A stretch of DNA of 64,000 nucleotides. It comes from Agarivorans aestuarii. GTDB taxonomy: Bacteria; Pseudomonadota; Gammaproteobacteria; Enterobacterales; Celerinatantimonadaceae. The notes beneath the pieces are model-generated. The model searched no databases. It had not been told where the DNA came from and saw nothing but the letters and a program-made list of their open reading frames with translations. Both the position numbers and the translations under genes were made by a program. Below are positions 26,828 to 35,763 of the stretch, piece by piece. Where the stretch lies: contig NZ_AP023033.1 of assembly GCF_019670125.1 (NCBI RefSeq), positions 2,407,001-2,471,000 on the forward strand. The letters run 5' to 3'. Every line of letters begins with the position of its first letter. Within the stretch, counting starts at the first letter, position 1.

Positions 26828-27419
26828 ACAGTTAGGCTTAAAGCAATGCAAGCATTGCAAGTTGTCTATGCCCAAAGAGCAAAGCCACTGTACGCGCTGC
26901 CATATGCGGGTGCATTCAAGAACACCGCAAAGCGTGCAAAAGTGCTGGGCTTTTATCATTGCCGCTACAGTTGGCCTTTTTCCTGCCAACCTTATGCCAA
27001 TTACGGTATTAAGTACCCGCGGTGCTCCTCAATATGAAACCATCATGTCTGGGGTGATTAGCCTAATCAAAGACGACATGGTAGGAATTGCCATCGTGGT
27101 ATTTGTCGCCAGTATCGTAGTTCCCGTAATGAAGCTAGTAGGTTTGGTGGTGATATTGTTAAGCCTGCAATTTAATTTGAACCTTAACAATCGACAACGA
27201 ATTGTTATATATAGAATAATTGACATTATTGGTAAGTGGTCAATGCTCGACCTGTTTGTGCTTTCGATCATGATTGCAGTATTTGAGCGCAACAATTTGG
27301 TGGGTGTAGAAGCAGGCCCTGGCGCCACTGCCTTTGGGGCAGTTGTTTTATTAACGCTTTTTGCAGCAAAATCTTTCGATACAAGACTAATTTGGGATAA
27401 ACAACTTGAACAACGCTAG
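26811..27419 (+). CDS. PqiA/LetA-type membrane protein, C-terminal half
   Basis: A 202-residue protein with a zinc-ribbon (CKHCKLSMP, then CTRCHMRV) and four likely membrane helices, homologous in layout to the preceding gene. ATG at 26811 follows GGAG at six bases and overlaps the preceding gene by 17 bp, so the two are probably translationally coupled. The frame could open upstream at 26784 but without a better ribosome site. Together with the upstream gene it supplies the LetA function for the downstream LetB. The split could be ancestral relative to the fused E. coli form. Confidence 0.85.
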   Translation: MYTSAKQLGLKQCKHCKLSMPKEQSHCTRCHMRVHSRTPQSVQKCWAFIIAATVGLFPANLMPITVLSTRGAPQYETIMSGVISLIKDDMVGIAIVVFVASIVVPVMKLVGLVVILLSLQFNLNLNNRQRIVIYRIIDIIGKWSMLDLFVLSIMIAVFERNNLVGVEAGPGATAFGAVVLLTLFAAKSFDTRLIWDKQLEQR

Positions 27420-30009
27420 TAAACCGGAACTTAAAAAAGAGAAGGTAATCTCCCCTATTTGGCTGTTGCCCATATTAGCTGTGCTACTCGGGGCGTGGCT
27501 ATTGTTTAAAGCTTGGTCAGAAGCCGGCGTGAAAATAGACATTGTATTTGATAGTGCCAAAGGCATTACCGCTGGGCAAACCCAGCTGTTTTACCAAGGC
27601 TTAGATATTGGTGTTGTTAAAACTGTTGAACTGACACCCAAATTAGATGGTGTGATTGTTGTCGCTGAAGTAAAACGAGAAGCAGAGCAACTGTTAAAAG
27701 AAGATAGTCAATTTTGGCTCGTTACACCCAAAGCCTCTATTACCGAAATTAGCGGCTTAGACGCACTTGTATCTGGTAACTACATCGAATTAAACCCAGG
27801 TAAGGGTAAATCGGCTGACAAATTTATAGCACTTAATGAACCACCTAACATCATTAGAGGTAACGGCCTTAATATTCGCCTTACCTCAAGTGACTTAGGC
27901 TCTCTAAATATTGGTTCGCCAGTTTACTTTAAGAAAATAAAGGTGGGTGAAGTTCAACGCTATCAGCTAAATGATCAGCACCAAGTTGAATTCGACATTC
28001 AAATTAAACCGCAGTTTTCCCACTTAGTGAAATTAGATACACGATTTTGGAATGTTAGTGGCTTTGAAGCAGATATTTCTCTTGATGGTATGCAAATATC
28101 CAGCGAAAGTTTAGCTAGCGTGATTTCCGGAGGAGTAAGTTTTGACAGCCCGCTTCAATCGGCCAAAGCAGACAAAGGGCAAAGCTTTACCCTGTATAGC
28201 AATTTAAAGGATTCTCAGCGAGGCAAAGCAATACAAATTACTATGCAGCAACAGCATGGTTTGGTCGCTGACCGCAGTAAACTTATCTACCGTGGTGCAG
28301 TAATAGGATTTATCAATGATATTCAAAATACCGGTAGCCACGACCACTTTTTAGCCAAAGCATTAGTCGAACCTAAATACGAGGATCTGTTTAACGATAC
28401 CACCCAATTGGTCCTCATAAAGCCCGAAATAGGACTAAGCGGGGTTAAAAATCTTGGTGCATTAATCGGTGCTAAACAAATAGAAGTGATCGCAGAACAA
28501 GGCGAGCTTCAAACAGAGTTTGCTCTCAACATATCGGCCAAACCTCCTTTTGGAAGTAAAGCCTTAAGCCTTACCAGCGATAACGTAAAAGGCTTAAGCC
28601 CTAACAGTCCCATCGTATACAACGGACTAAACATCGGCAGATTAACCGAGATAAACTTAGTTGATAGAAGCTTCGAGTTAACAGCCTATATTCAAGCCGA
28701 ATATACAAAGCTGCTCACCCAAGGTAGCCGCTTTTACAATCAAAGCCCTTTAGCCCTAGAGGCTGACCTTAATGGCATTAGTATAGAGAGCAGCGGGCTT
28801 AGTGGTTTTATTAGTTCACCTATCATTTTGATGCCCGGTCATAGCAATAAGCAAAGTACACAAAGTCAGTTTGCTCTACATCAAAATAAACAAGCCGCTT
28901 TGTTATCTAAATCCAAGATAGAAAAGCCACTAAAACTTCGTTTAAACACCCAGTATTTGGGCTCTTTAGCAGAAGGGGCGCCAGTTTTGTTTAGACGAGT
29001 ACCTGTAGGTGTAGTTGAACACTACACATTACTAAAAGATGGCAGTATTGACCTTAGGCTAAACATTCATGGCAACTATCGACACCTTGTTACCGACAAT
29101 AGTCGATTCTGGCACGCCTCCGGTCTTGAGATAAAAGCCAGCTTCGATGGCTTATCGGTAAACAGTGAGTCACTTAAGTCTTTGGTTATGGGCGGCATTA
29201 GTTTTGATCACTTTGACGACTTAGCAAAAGAAAGTGTTCGCACCATTCATAAATCCAAAGAAGATGCGACGAAGCGTCATCTTGCTATACAACTGTCTAC
29301 TAATGATAGTCATGGCCTGTACAAAAACATGCCGATTAAATATCAGGGTCAACAAATTGGTAAGGTTACAGGTTTACGTTTTAATGATGACCTTTCAAGG
29401 CTGCAAGCCGATGCCGAATTGGACTTCCCTTACTATCGTAATTTCGCGCGTAGTGGCAGCTTATATTGGCAAGAAACGGCTTCAATTAGCTTATCTGAAG
29501 TTAAAAACTTAGATACCTTGGTAAAAGGTGACTTTATCAACGCCCTACCTGGCAAAGGCAAGCCCTCTCAGCAATTTTCTTTACATAAACAGGCTCCTAA
29601 TACCGACTCTGAAGCCTTGCATATTTGGTTGAGTAGTAGTCATTTTGGCTCTCTGAAGGTTGGCAGCCCAGTACTGTATAAACAATACCCAGTGGGTTAC
29701 GTTGATGATGCCAAACTGGCCATGGATGGTTCTAAAATCATGGCACGCTTGAATATTGATTCAGCTTATCGCCACCTAGTGCGCGAAAACAGTGTATTTT
29801 GGAATGCCTCTGGTGTCGACGTAAAGCTCGGCTTAGGCGGCGCGAATATCCGTCTTGACTCAATGGAAACCTTATTAACCGGAGGTATTGCATTTGCGAC
29901 TCCCGAGGAAGAGCCGCTTGCCAAACCCGCTAATGATCAAGATAAGTTCGATCTGCAGCCCATTTACGATGAAAAGTGGTTACAATGGAGTCCTTCCATT
30001 GACCCATAG
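27406..30009 (+). CDS. letB: LetB/YebT-type MCE protein, seven MCE domains
   Basis: A protein of 867 residues (E. coli LetB 877-879) with one N-terminal membrane helix (about residues 17-37). Seven MCE repeats begin near residues 45, 160, 275, 390, 510, 630 and 745, each with the pattern G-S/P-x-Y/F-G-V. The repeats stack as a hollow tube across the periplasm and carry phospholipid between membranes. TTG at 27406 is the only start that keeps the membrane helix and has GGGAT upstream; it overlaps the previous gene. It is directly followed by rsmF. Confidence 0.92.
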   Translation: MNNASKPELKKEKVISPIWLLPILAVLLGAWLLFKAWSEAGVKIDIVFDSAKGITAGQTQLFYQGLDIGVVKTVELTPKLDGVIVVAEVKREAEQLLKEDSQFWLVTPKASITEISGLDALVSGNYIELNPGKGKSADKFIALNEPPNIIRGNGLNIRLTSSDLGSLNIGSPVYFKKIKVGEVQRYQLNDQHQVEFDIQIKPQFSHLVKLDTRFWNVSGFEADISLDGMQISSESLASVISGGVSFDSPLQSAKADKGQSFTLYSNLKDSQRGKAIQITMQQQHGLVADRSKLIYRGAVIGFINDIQNTGSHDHFLAKALVEPKYEDLFNDTTQLVLIKPEIGLSGVKNLGALIGAKQIEVIAEQGELQTEFALNISAKPPFGSKALSLTSDNVKGLSPNSPIVYNGLNIGRLTEINLVDRSFELTAYIQAEYTKLLTQGSRFYNQSPLALEADLNGISIESSGLSGFISSPIILMPGHSNKQSTQSQFALHQNKQAALLSKSKIEKPLKLRLNTQYLGSLAEGAPVLFRRVPVGVVEHYTLLKDGSIDLRLNIHGNYRHLVTDNSRFWHASGLEIKASFDGLSVNSESLKSLVMGGISFDHFDDLAKESVRTIHKSKEDATKRHLAIQLSTNDSHGLYKNMPIKYQGQQIGKVTGLRFNDDLSRLQADAELDFPYYRNFARSGSLYWQETASISLSEVKNLDTLVKGDFINALPGKGKPSQQFSLHKQAPNTDSEALHIWLSSSHFGSLKVGSPVLYKQYPVGYVDDAKLAMDGSKIMARLNIDSAYRHLVRENSVFWNASGVDVKLGLGGANIRLDSMETLLTGGIAFATPEEEPLAKPANDQDKFDLQPIYDEKWLQWSPSIDP

Positions 30010-30021
30010 AACTTCTGCATT

Positions 30022-31449
30022 GTGACTAAACCAATTAATTTCCCAGCCAAGTTTATTGAACGCATCGAGAAGGATCTCCCCGATGATTTGAGCTTGGCTA
30101 GCTTCAAAGAGATTTGCCTCCAAGAGATGCGTAAAAGCATCAGAGTGAACACTCTAAAAATAAGCGTTGAAGAGTTTTTGCAGTTAGCCAATACCAATCA
30201 ATGGCAACTGGAACCTATACCATGGTGCTCTACCGGGTATTGGATCACCCGAGAGGATGAATCACTCTCTCTAGGCAACACCGCCGAGCACCAAGCCGGC
30301 TTGTTTTACATTCAAGAAGCCAGTTCTATGTTGCCAGTGAGCGCGCTATTTCATTGTTTTCAAGCAGATGAAAACAGCTTATTGCTTGATGCTGCCGCGG
30401 CACCAGGTTCAAAAACCACGCAAATTGCTGCTGAGCTTCAAGGTAAAGGCGCAATAGTTGCTAATGAATATTCTGCAAGTCGTGTGAAGATACTTAGCGC
30501 CAATTTATTGCGCTGCGGGGTAAGCAATGCAGCTGTTACCCACTTTAGCGCTGAAGTATTTGGTACATGGATGAGTGAGCAATTCGATGCTATTTTGCTC
30601 GACGCCCCCTGCTCTGGCGAAGGAACGTTACGAAAAGATCCTCAAGCTTTAGACAACTGGAGTGAGCAACATGTTGACGAAATTTCGCAACTTCAAACCG
30701 ACTTACTAGAAAGTGCACTGCAAGCTTTAAAGCCCGAAGGCTTGCTTATCTATTCGACCTGTACCTTAAATCAACAAGAAAACCAGCAAGTCATCAACAA
30801 TATTGCCCACAAATACCCAGATAGCTTTTCTACGCTCAGCCTGGAAGGGCTTTTTGAACATAGTAACAAAGCACTTACTGCAGAAGGCTATTTACATGTT
30901 TGGCCACAATACTATGACAGTGAAGGTTTTTTTGTGGCCGCACTTCGCAAAAATGCTGTAAGTATAGAAACTCCAACTATTAACAAGCGTATTAAGCCTT
31001 TTGCCTACCAACCAGCAAATAAAAAGCAGCAAGCCTCAATAGCACAGCACTTTAGCTCCCTGTTTGGGATTACTTTTCCTGAAAACTATAGTGTATTTAT
31101 AAAGGCTAATGATTACTGGTTACTTCCCGATAGTTTTTTACGAGTGAAGGATGAGATGCGATTTGAGCGAGTTGGGCTTAAGCTGGCTGAAGAGTTTAAA
31201 CTCGGCTTCAGAACAAGCCACTATGCCATCACTGCGCTTGGAGATTTAGTCTCAAAGAACAGAGTGGAACTAAATACAGAACAAGCTCATCACTTTTATC
31301 AAGGTAAAGACATTGCTTATCCAAATACCAACAAGGGCGAAGTAGCCTTAAGTTATCAAGGCTATGTTATTGGCTTGGGTAAATGGGTAAGAAACAAAGT
31401 TAAAAACTCTTACCCAAGAGAGCTGGTGAAAGACAAAGGCCTAGCGTGA
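30022..31449 (+). CDS. rsmF: 16S rRNA m5C1407 methyltransferase
   Basis: A 475-residue RsmF/YebU ortholog. The methyltransferase core has the AdoMet loop DAAAAPGSKTT (about residues 123-133) and the two cysteines of the mechanism: Cys197 in APCSGEG and Cys247 in STCTLNQ, with Cys247 as nucleophile. The C terminus ends NSYPRELVKDKG, conserved with E. coli. It methylates C1407 of 16S rRNA in the decoding region. The start is GTG, with a weak ribosome site. It lies 12 bp after letB, as in the E. coli yebS-yebT-yebU block. Confidence 0.94.
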   Translation: MTKPINFPAKFIERIEKDLPDDLSLASFKEICLQEMRKSIRVNTLKISVEEFLQLANTNQWQLEPIPWCSTGYWITREDESLSLGNTAEHQAGLFYIQEASSMLPVSALFHCFQADENSLLLDAAAAPGSKTTQIAAELQGKGAIVANEYSASRVKILSANLLRCGVSNAAVTHFSAEVFGTWMSEQFDAILLDAPCSGEGTLRKDPQALDNWSEQHVDEISQLQTDLLESALQALKPEGLLIYSTCTLNQQENQQVINNIAHKYPDSFSTLSLEGLFEHSNKALTAEGYLHVWPQYYDSEGFFVAALRKNAVSIETPTINKRIKPFAYQPANKKQQASIAQHFSSLFGITFPENYSVFIKANDYWLLPDSFLRVKDEMRFERVGLKLAEEFKLGFRTSHYAITALGDLVSKNRVELNTEQAHHFYQGKDIAYPNTNKGEVALSYQGYVIGLGKWVRNKVKNSYPRELVKDKGLA

Positions 31450-31470
31450 ACTTGCAAAGCCGACAGCTAG

Positions 31471-31514
31471 GTCTACACTTAGTAGACTATTAGCGCAAGG
31501 CTCTACACAGAGCC
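31471..31514. other. Two consecutive perfect hairpins downstream of rsmF
   Basis: GTCTAC-ACTTA-GTAGAC (31471-31487) and GGCTCT-ACAC-AGAGCC (31499-31514) both fold perfectly. Neither is followed by a T-run. They stand just before a real terminator, so the 3' end of this transcript may carry three stacked hairpins. Confidence 0.5.
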
Positions 31515-31524
31515 ATTCCCCTAC

Positions 31525-31559
31525 GCTCCGCTCAAGGACTAGAGTGGAGCTGTTTTTTT
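31525..31559 (+). terminator. Rho-independent terminator of rsmF
   Basis: GCTCCGCTC pairs with GAGTGGAGC (one G-U) around an 8-nt loop, then TGTTTTTTT. The T-run overlaps the last codons of the convergent tatD gene. Confidence 0.85.
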
Positions 31560-32337
31560 AAGGCTTAGCCAAGCTAAACAAATCAAAAAAGTTTTGGGTG
31601 GTTTGCTCCGCCACTTCTTCTAAACTAATCCCTTTTATTTTGGCTAAACACTCAGCCACCTGACGCGTATAGGCAGGTTGATTTTCTTCACCTCTAAAAG
31701 GGATTGGCGCTAAATACGGGCTGTCGGTTTCTACTAAAATCCTATCTAGAGGAATTTGTTTAAAGGTTTGTTGTAACTCTTTTGCAGAGTTAAAACTAAT
31801 AATCCCAGAAGCTGATATATAAAAACCCATCTCAATGGCTGCTTCAGCCATTTCTAAACTCTCAGTAAAACAGTGAAGAACGCCCTTACATTGCTCTGCT
31901 TTGTGTTCCTTAAGCAATCGTAAGGTATCTTCTCTGGCGTCGCGGGTATGAATAATTAAGGGTTTATTGTGTTTAACCGCTAGCTTGATTTGCTCAATAA
32001 AAACTCGCTGCTGTAACTCTTTATGTTCTTTAGCATAAAAGTAATCTAAGCCAGTTTCACCAACAGCAACCACTTTTGGATGGGATAAATAGGCTTCCAT
32101 TTTATCGAGTTCAAAGTCTTGGTCCTGAACGTAAAGTGGGTGCATACCGCAAGAAGCAAAGACTTGCTCGAAGTCTTGCACTTTTTCCATCATGCTTGGG
32201 AATTTTTCTGGTGAGATAGCCACAGCAAGGCAGTAATCCACGCCAGCATCTTTTGCTTTAGCTAAAGCATCCGCTACGTTTACATGCTTACCTTGATAAT
32301 CAAGTCTGTCTAAATGGCAATGTGAATCTACTAACAC
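31558..32337 (-). CDS. ycfH: TatD-family metal-dependent hydrolase (YcfH-like)
   Basis: A 259-residue TIM-barrel hydrolase with the metal ligands of the family: DSHCHLD at the N terminus, then HTRDARED, CFTES and VETDSPYLAP. It is probably a metal-dependent deoxyribonuclease, as with E. coli YcfH/TatD. It is the last gene of the minus-strand replication/envelope operon, 5 bp after holB, in the order tmk-holB-ycfH known from E. coli. Confidence 0.92.
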   Translation of the reverse strand: MLVDSHCHLDRLDYQGKHVNVADALAKAKDAGVDYCLAVAISPEKFPSMMEKVQDFEQVFASCGMHPLYVQDQDFELDKMEAYLSHPKVVAVGETGLDYFYAKEHKELQQRVFIEQIKLAVKHNKPLIIHTRDAREDTLRLLKEHKAEQCKGVLHCFTESLEMAEAAIEMGFYISASGIISFNSAKELQQTFKQIPLDRILVETDSPYLAPIPFRGEENQPAYTRQVAECLAKIKGISLEEVAEQTTQNFFDLFSLAKP

Positions 32338-32342
32338 GTCCT

Positions 32343-33266
32343 TTAATCCTTAAATCGAGCGAACAGCGGGTATAGCTGTTGGCCAACATTTAGGCCTGGG
32401 TACTCTTCTGTCTGTTTAACTAAGTTAAGCCAATCTTGATAAGCTAAGTCAATGGTTTTATCTGTTGTATTAGTCACCGCAAACTGAGGAAAGTCTCCTT
32501 CAGCGGCTAAGCCCTTAGTCAGGCTAAAAGACAGAGTTAGGCAGTGACCTAACCATTGTAAGCAACTAGCTTGTTTGTGGATCAAATCGGCAAGTTTATT
32601 GGGTTTTGCATCAACCATTAGTTGGTACTGATGAATAAACTGCTCTAATTGAGAAAACTGCTGCTCACGATAAAATTCTTTAACTTGAATCGGTGAACCA
32701 TTACAAAAACGATAAATGAGCGCGAAGTTTTCATCTACCCTCACCTTTTGTTTTACTAACCATTGTTTAACCCAGTTCTGCTCTGGAGTACTAAGACTTA
32801 ACACCTGACAGCGGCTCAAGATGGTTGGCATCGCTTTAAACGGTAAATGATTAATTAAAATGAAATGGGTTGATGCTACCGGTTCTTCTAAGGTTTTTAA
32901 CAAGGCATTATTTGAAGCGCTGTTTAGCAAACTAATGTCACTGATAATGGCAACCTTTGAAGAGCCAAAACTGCTGGTTTGGTTAGCCCATAGGCTCAAT
33001 GCACGAATATCATCTACTTTAGGCTTTTCCTGCTCTAGCAAAAATAAGCTGCCGTGGGCACCTGATCTCACCAACTGACAACTATGACATTGATTACAAG
33101 CTTGATGCTTTTGCTCACTGCACAAAATTGTTTTAGCGACAAACTTTGCTAACTGTAATTTTCCTAAGCCTTTTTCCCCACGAAGTAAAAGGCTTTGTGG
33201 AAAGCTATCTTCATTCAACTGATGTGATAGCTGTTTCCATGCCTGACTTAACCAAGGTGAACTCAT
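32343..33266 (-). CDS. holB: DNA polymerase III delta-prime subunit
   Basis: A 307-residue clamp-loader subunit. It has the AAA+ fold, with a P-loop (GEKGLGKLQLA) that is degenerate as in delta-prime proteins. The four-Cys zinc module (Cys-x8-Cys-x2-Cys-x2-Cys in CSEQKHQACNQCHSC) and the SRC motif (LSRCQ) are present. It takes part in loading the beta sliding clamp at replication. It lies 12 bp after tmk. Confidence 0.93.
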   Translation of the reverse strand: MSSPWLSQAWKQLSHQLNEDSFPQSLLLRGEKGLGKLQLAKFVAKTILCSEQKHQACNQCHSCQLVRSGAHGSLFLLEQEKPKVDDIRALSLWANQTSSFGSSKVAIISDISLLNSASNNALLKTLEEPVASTHFILINHLPFKAMPTILSRCQVLSLSTPEQNWVKQWLVKQKVRVDENFALIYRFCNGSPIQVKEFYREQQFSQLEQFIHQYQLMVDAKPNKLADLIHKQASCLQWLGHCLTLSFSLTKGLAAEGDFPQFAVTNTTDKTIDLAYQDWLNLVKQTEEYPGLNVGQQLYPLFARFKD

Positions 33267-33278
33267 GTTATCAACCGT

Positions 33279-33908
33279 TTACAGTGCGACTAGATAGTTA
33301 TTAAGAGCATTATGAATGTCTGCTGCTACTTTCTCTATACTTTGGCTAGCATCAATCTTAAGGATGTTGTCTTTTGATTCCGCCTGCCTAAGATAAACTG
33401 CACGGCTGCGTTCAAAAAAGCTCAAGGCTTGCTGCTCAATTCTATCTAACTCACCACGGCTTCTGGCCCGGCTTAGTCCCAAACTAGGTTCAATATCGAG
33501 ATATAAAGTTAAGTCTGGCTCAAAGTCACCAATAGCAATCTGCTTAATGGCGTTAAGCTTGGCAACACCTAGCTCTCTACCACCGCCTTGATAAGCTTGT
33601 GAGCTCAAATCATGGCGATCGCCAACTACCCACTTTCCAGCCTCTAAGGCGGGTTTAATGCGGGTTTCTACCAATTGAGCACGAGCAGCATACATTAGTA
33701 ACAGCTCAGTACTGTCGCACACCTGCTCACCGTCAACGCCCTGCTTAACAATTGTGCGTAAAGATTCAGCAATAGGAGTACCGCCGGGCTCACGGGTATT
33801 AATAAACTCTATACCCTGTTGTGTTAACAAAGCTTGAATCGCTGCTACAGCGGTGCTTTTACCTGCACCTTCTAAGCCTTCAATTACTACAAATTGTCCA
33901 CGCGTCAT
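33279..33908 (-). CDS. tmk: Thymidylate kinase
   Basis: A 209-residue dTMP kinase. GLEGAGKST (residues 10-18) is the P-loop, TREPGGTPIAE holds the Asp/Glu-Arg of the substrate site, and GDRHDLSSQAYQG is the DR(H/Y) motif. The lid region has RSRGELDRIEQ. It makes dTDP from dTMP for DNA synthesis. It starts 5 bp after mltG. Confidence 0.95.
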   Translation of the reverse strand: MTRGQFVVIEGLEGAGKSTAVAAIQALLTQQGIEFINTREPGGTPIAESLRTIVKQGVDGEQVCDSTELLLMYAARAQLVETRIKPALEAGKWVVGDRHDLSSQAYQGGGRELGVAKLNAIKQIAIGDFEPDLTLYLDIEPSLGLSRARSRGELDRIEQQALSFFERSRAVYLRQAESKDNILKIDASQSIEKVAADIHNALNNYLVAL

Positions 33909-33913
33909 AATAG

Positions 33914-34909
33914 TTATTTCTTTAGTATGTATTTTCTAACTGCGCGATTGTGCTCAGCTAAGTTTTTAGAAAAATAATGTTCGCCACCACCCTTAGCGAC
34001 AAAATAATAATAATTAGATTGCTCAGGGTTTAGCGCAGCGATAATGGCATCTTCACTAGCCATAGCGATGGGTGTTGGCGGAAGAGCTCGAATAACATAA
34101 GTATTGTAAGGCGTTGCTTCGCGTAAATCTTTACGGCGAATATTTCCATCATACCGCTCTCCCATACCGTAAATTACAGTAGGGTCAGTTTGCAGACGCA
34201 TCCCCTTATTAAGGCGATTTACAAATACCGAAGCGATCCGAGGTCGTTCAAACTTAGCACCGGTTTCTTTTTCGATTATTGATGCGAGAATTAGCGCTTC
34301 ATATGGTGTTTTGAGTGGAACAGCTTGATTACGTTTATTCCATTGTTCGGCAACTACTTTATCTAATGCTAGCTTGGCGCGCTTGATGATGCTTTCTGCA
34401 GCCGTATTGTGAACAAAAAAGTAAGTTTCTGGTAACAACAGTCCTTCTAACTTACTTTGCTCAATTTCAAGCCATTCAATTAACTCTTGTTCATTCTTAG
34501 TGCTAGGTTTAATCCCTTCAGTTTGGTTAAGCTTTTGCCAAAACTGGGCAAAGGTCTCACCTTCAATTAGGCTAACTTTAAACTGAACGACTTTTCCGCT
34601 CGCCAATATTTGGCTTAGCTGGGCATAACTAAGCTGCTCATCTAACTGATATAAGCCCTTTTTAATTTGACTGTGGTGAGGATGAAGTTTGAACCAAACT
34701 CGCAACCACCATGCATCTTGGTCTGCGTTAGCAAATACCTGGTTGGCAACACGATAAATGTTAGTTCCCGAGCCTACCGACACTTGTTGAACTTCGGTTG
34801 CACGTGGCAATTGCCATTGTTCAACTAAGTAATTATCAAACCACTTATATGAAAGGAAACCAGCAATTAAACAAAAACCAATAAGACCGAGTATTACTTT
34901 ACGAAGCAT
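33914..34909 (-). CDS. mltG: Endolytic murein transglycosylase
   Basis: A 331-residue MltG (YceG) with one N-terminal membrane helix (about residues 5-23), a LysM-like domain (about 44-95) and the YceG catalytic domain. The catalytic Glu lies in ASIIEKETGAKFERP. It cuts nascent peptidoglycan strands in the periplasm and helps set glycan length. Its start overlaps the end of pabC by 11 bp. Confidence 0.94.
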   Translation of the reverse strand: MLRKVILGLIGFCLIAGFLSYKWFDNYLVEQWQLPRATEVQQVSVGSGTNIYRVANQVFANADQDAWWLRVWFKLHPHHSQIKKGLYQLDEQLSYAQLSQILASGKVVQFKVSLIEGETFAQFWQKLNQTEGIKPSTKNEQELIEWLEIEQSKLEGLLLPETYFFVHNTAAESIIKRAKLALDKVVAEQWNKRNQAVPLKTPYEALILASIIEKETGAKFERPRIASVFVNRLNKGMRLQTDPTVIYGMGERYDGNIRRKDLREATPYNTYVIRALPPTPIAMASEDAIIAALNPEQSNYYYFVAKGGGEHYFSKNLAEHNRAVRKYILKK

Positions 34910-35699
34910 TTTTCACCAAATTTTGGAACCAACGACAAACAGGAAAGCGCTCGTAATTGCGCTCATTAAAAGTATTAACGGGTGCAAACTGCAATACCGA
35001 GTTACTTACAAATATTTCATCAGCAGCGACTACATCTTCAATTTTAAACTTACCTAATTGGATCTGATAAGGAGAATGCTTCACGTTGTCTAGCAAAAAC
35101 TGGCGTTGCACACCGGCAACCCCAGCACCATCTAGATCACTTGTATAAATCACTTTATCCTTTACCCAGAACAAGTTAGACGCAACCCCCTCAACCACTC
35201 GATCAAAAATATCACAACAAACCAAATCGGAAAGCTCTGCTAGATCGGCTTCTCTTTTTAATTGCACTTGTTCTAAACGATTAAGCGTTTTTATGGTAGA
35301 AAATGCGCTACCGCTAGCTAAACGCTGCTTGGCAATACCGAGAGTAATCCCTTTGTCTCTAAGGCTCAAATAACTTTCTGGAAAGTCGGACAAGGTCATC
35401 AAAATATTCGGTTGTACGAGTTCAGGTAGTCCGTAGCCCCTTCCGCCTTCACCTCGAGTTACCACTATTTTTAATACAGCATGATTTTTGTCACTGGCAA
35501 GCCTATCAGCTTGTTGTTTAATCTGAACAAAATCGAGGTGAGGAAAAGCAAGCTGCTGCTGGGCACCTTGTAAACGTTGTTGGTGATAGTCCCACAGTTT
35601 TACTTCACCAGACTGTACCAGCATAGTAGTGAAAAAACCGTCACCATAGTTCAAGCCACGGTCAAACTTTGACAAAGAAGCGTCTGACAAACTCAACAA
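34899..35699 (-). CDS. pabC: Aminodeoxychorismate lyase
   Basis: A 266-residue fold-type IV PLP enzyme. The PLP Lys lies in KTLNRLEQV, and EGVASNLFWV carries the conserved Glu/Ser-Asn of the family. It converts 4-amino-4-deoxychorismate to p-aminobenzoate and pyruvate for folate synthesis. It is in the conserved fabF-pabC-mltG-tmk-holB order. A terminator-like hairpin separates it from fabF, so it may also have its own promoter. Confidence 0.92.
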   Translation of the reverse strand: MLSLSDASLSKFDRGLNYGDGFFTTMLVQSGEVKLWDYHQQRLQGAQQQLAFPHLDFVQIKQQADRLASDKNHAVLKIVVTRGEGGRGYGLPELVQPNILMTLSDFPESYLSLRDKGITLGIAKQRLASGSAFSTIKTLNRLEQVQLKREADLAELSDLVCCDIFDRVVEGVASNLFWVKDKVIYTSDLDGAGVAGVQRQFLLDNVKHSPYQIQLGKFKIEDVVAADEIFVSNSVLQFAPVNTFNERNYERFPVCRWFQNLVKNAS

Positions 35700-35708
35700 T
35701 CCTAGATA

Positions 35709-35738
35709 TAAAAAAGCCCGATGATAACATCAGGCTTT
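35709..35738 (-). terminator. Terminator or attenuator between fabF and pabC
   Basis: On the minus strand AGCCTGATG-TTAT-CATCGGGCT (one U-G) is followed by TTTTTT. It lies between fabF and pabC. Confidence 0.75.
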
Positions 35739-35763
35739 CATTTGCTATAGCGCTGTAAGTTGA

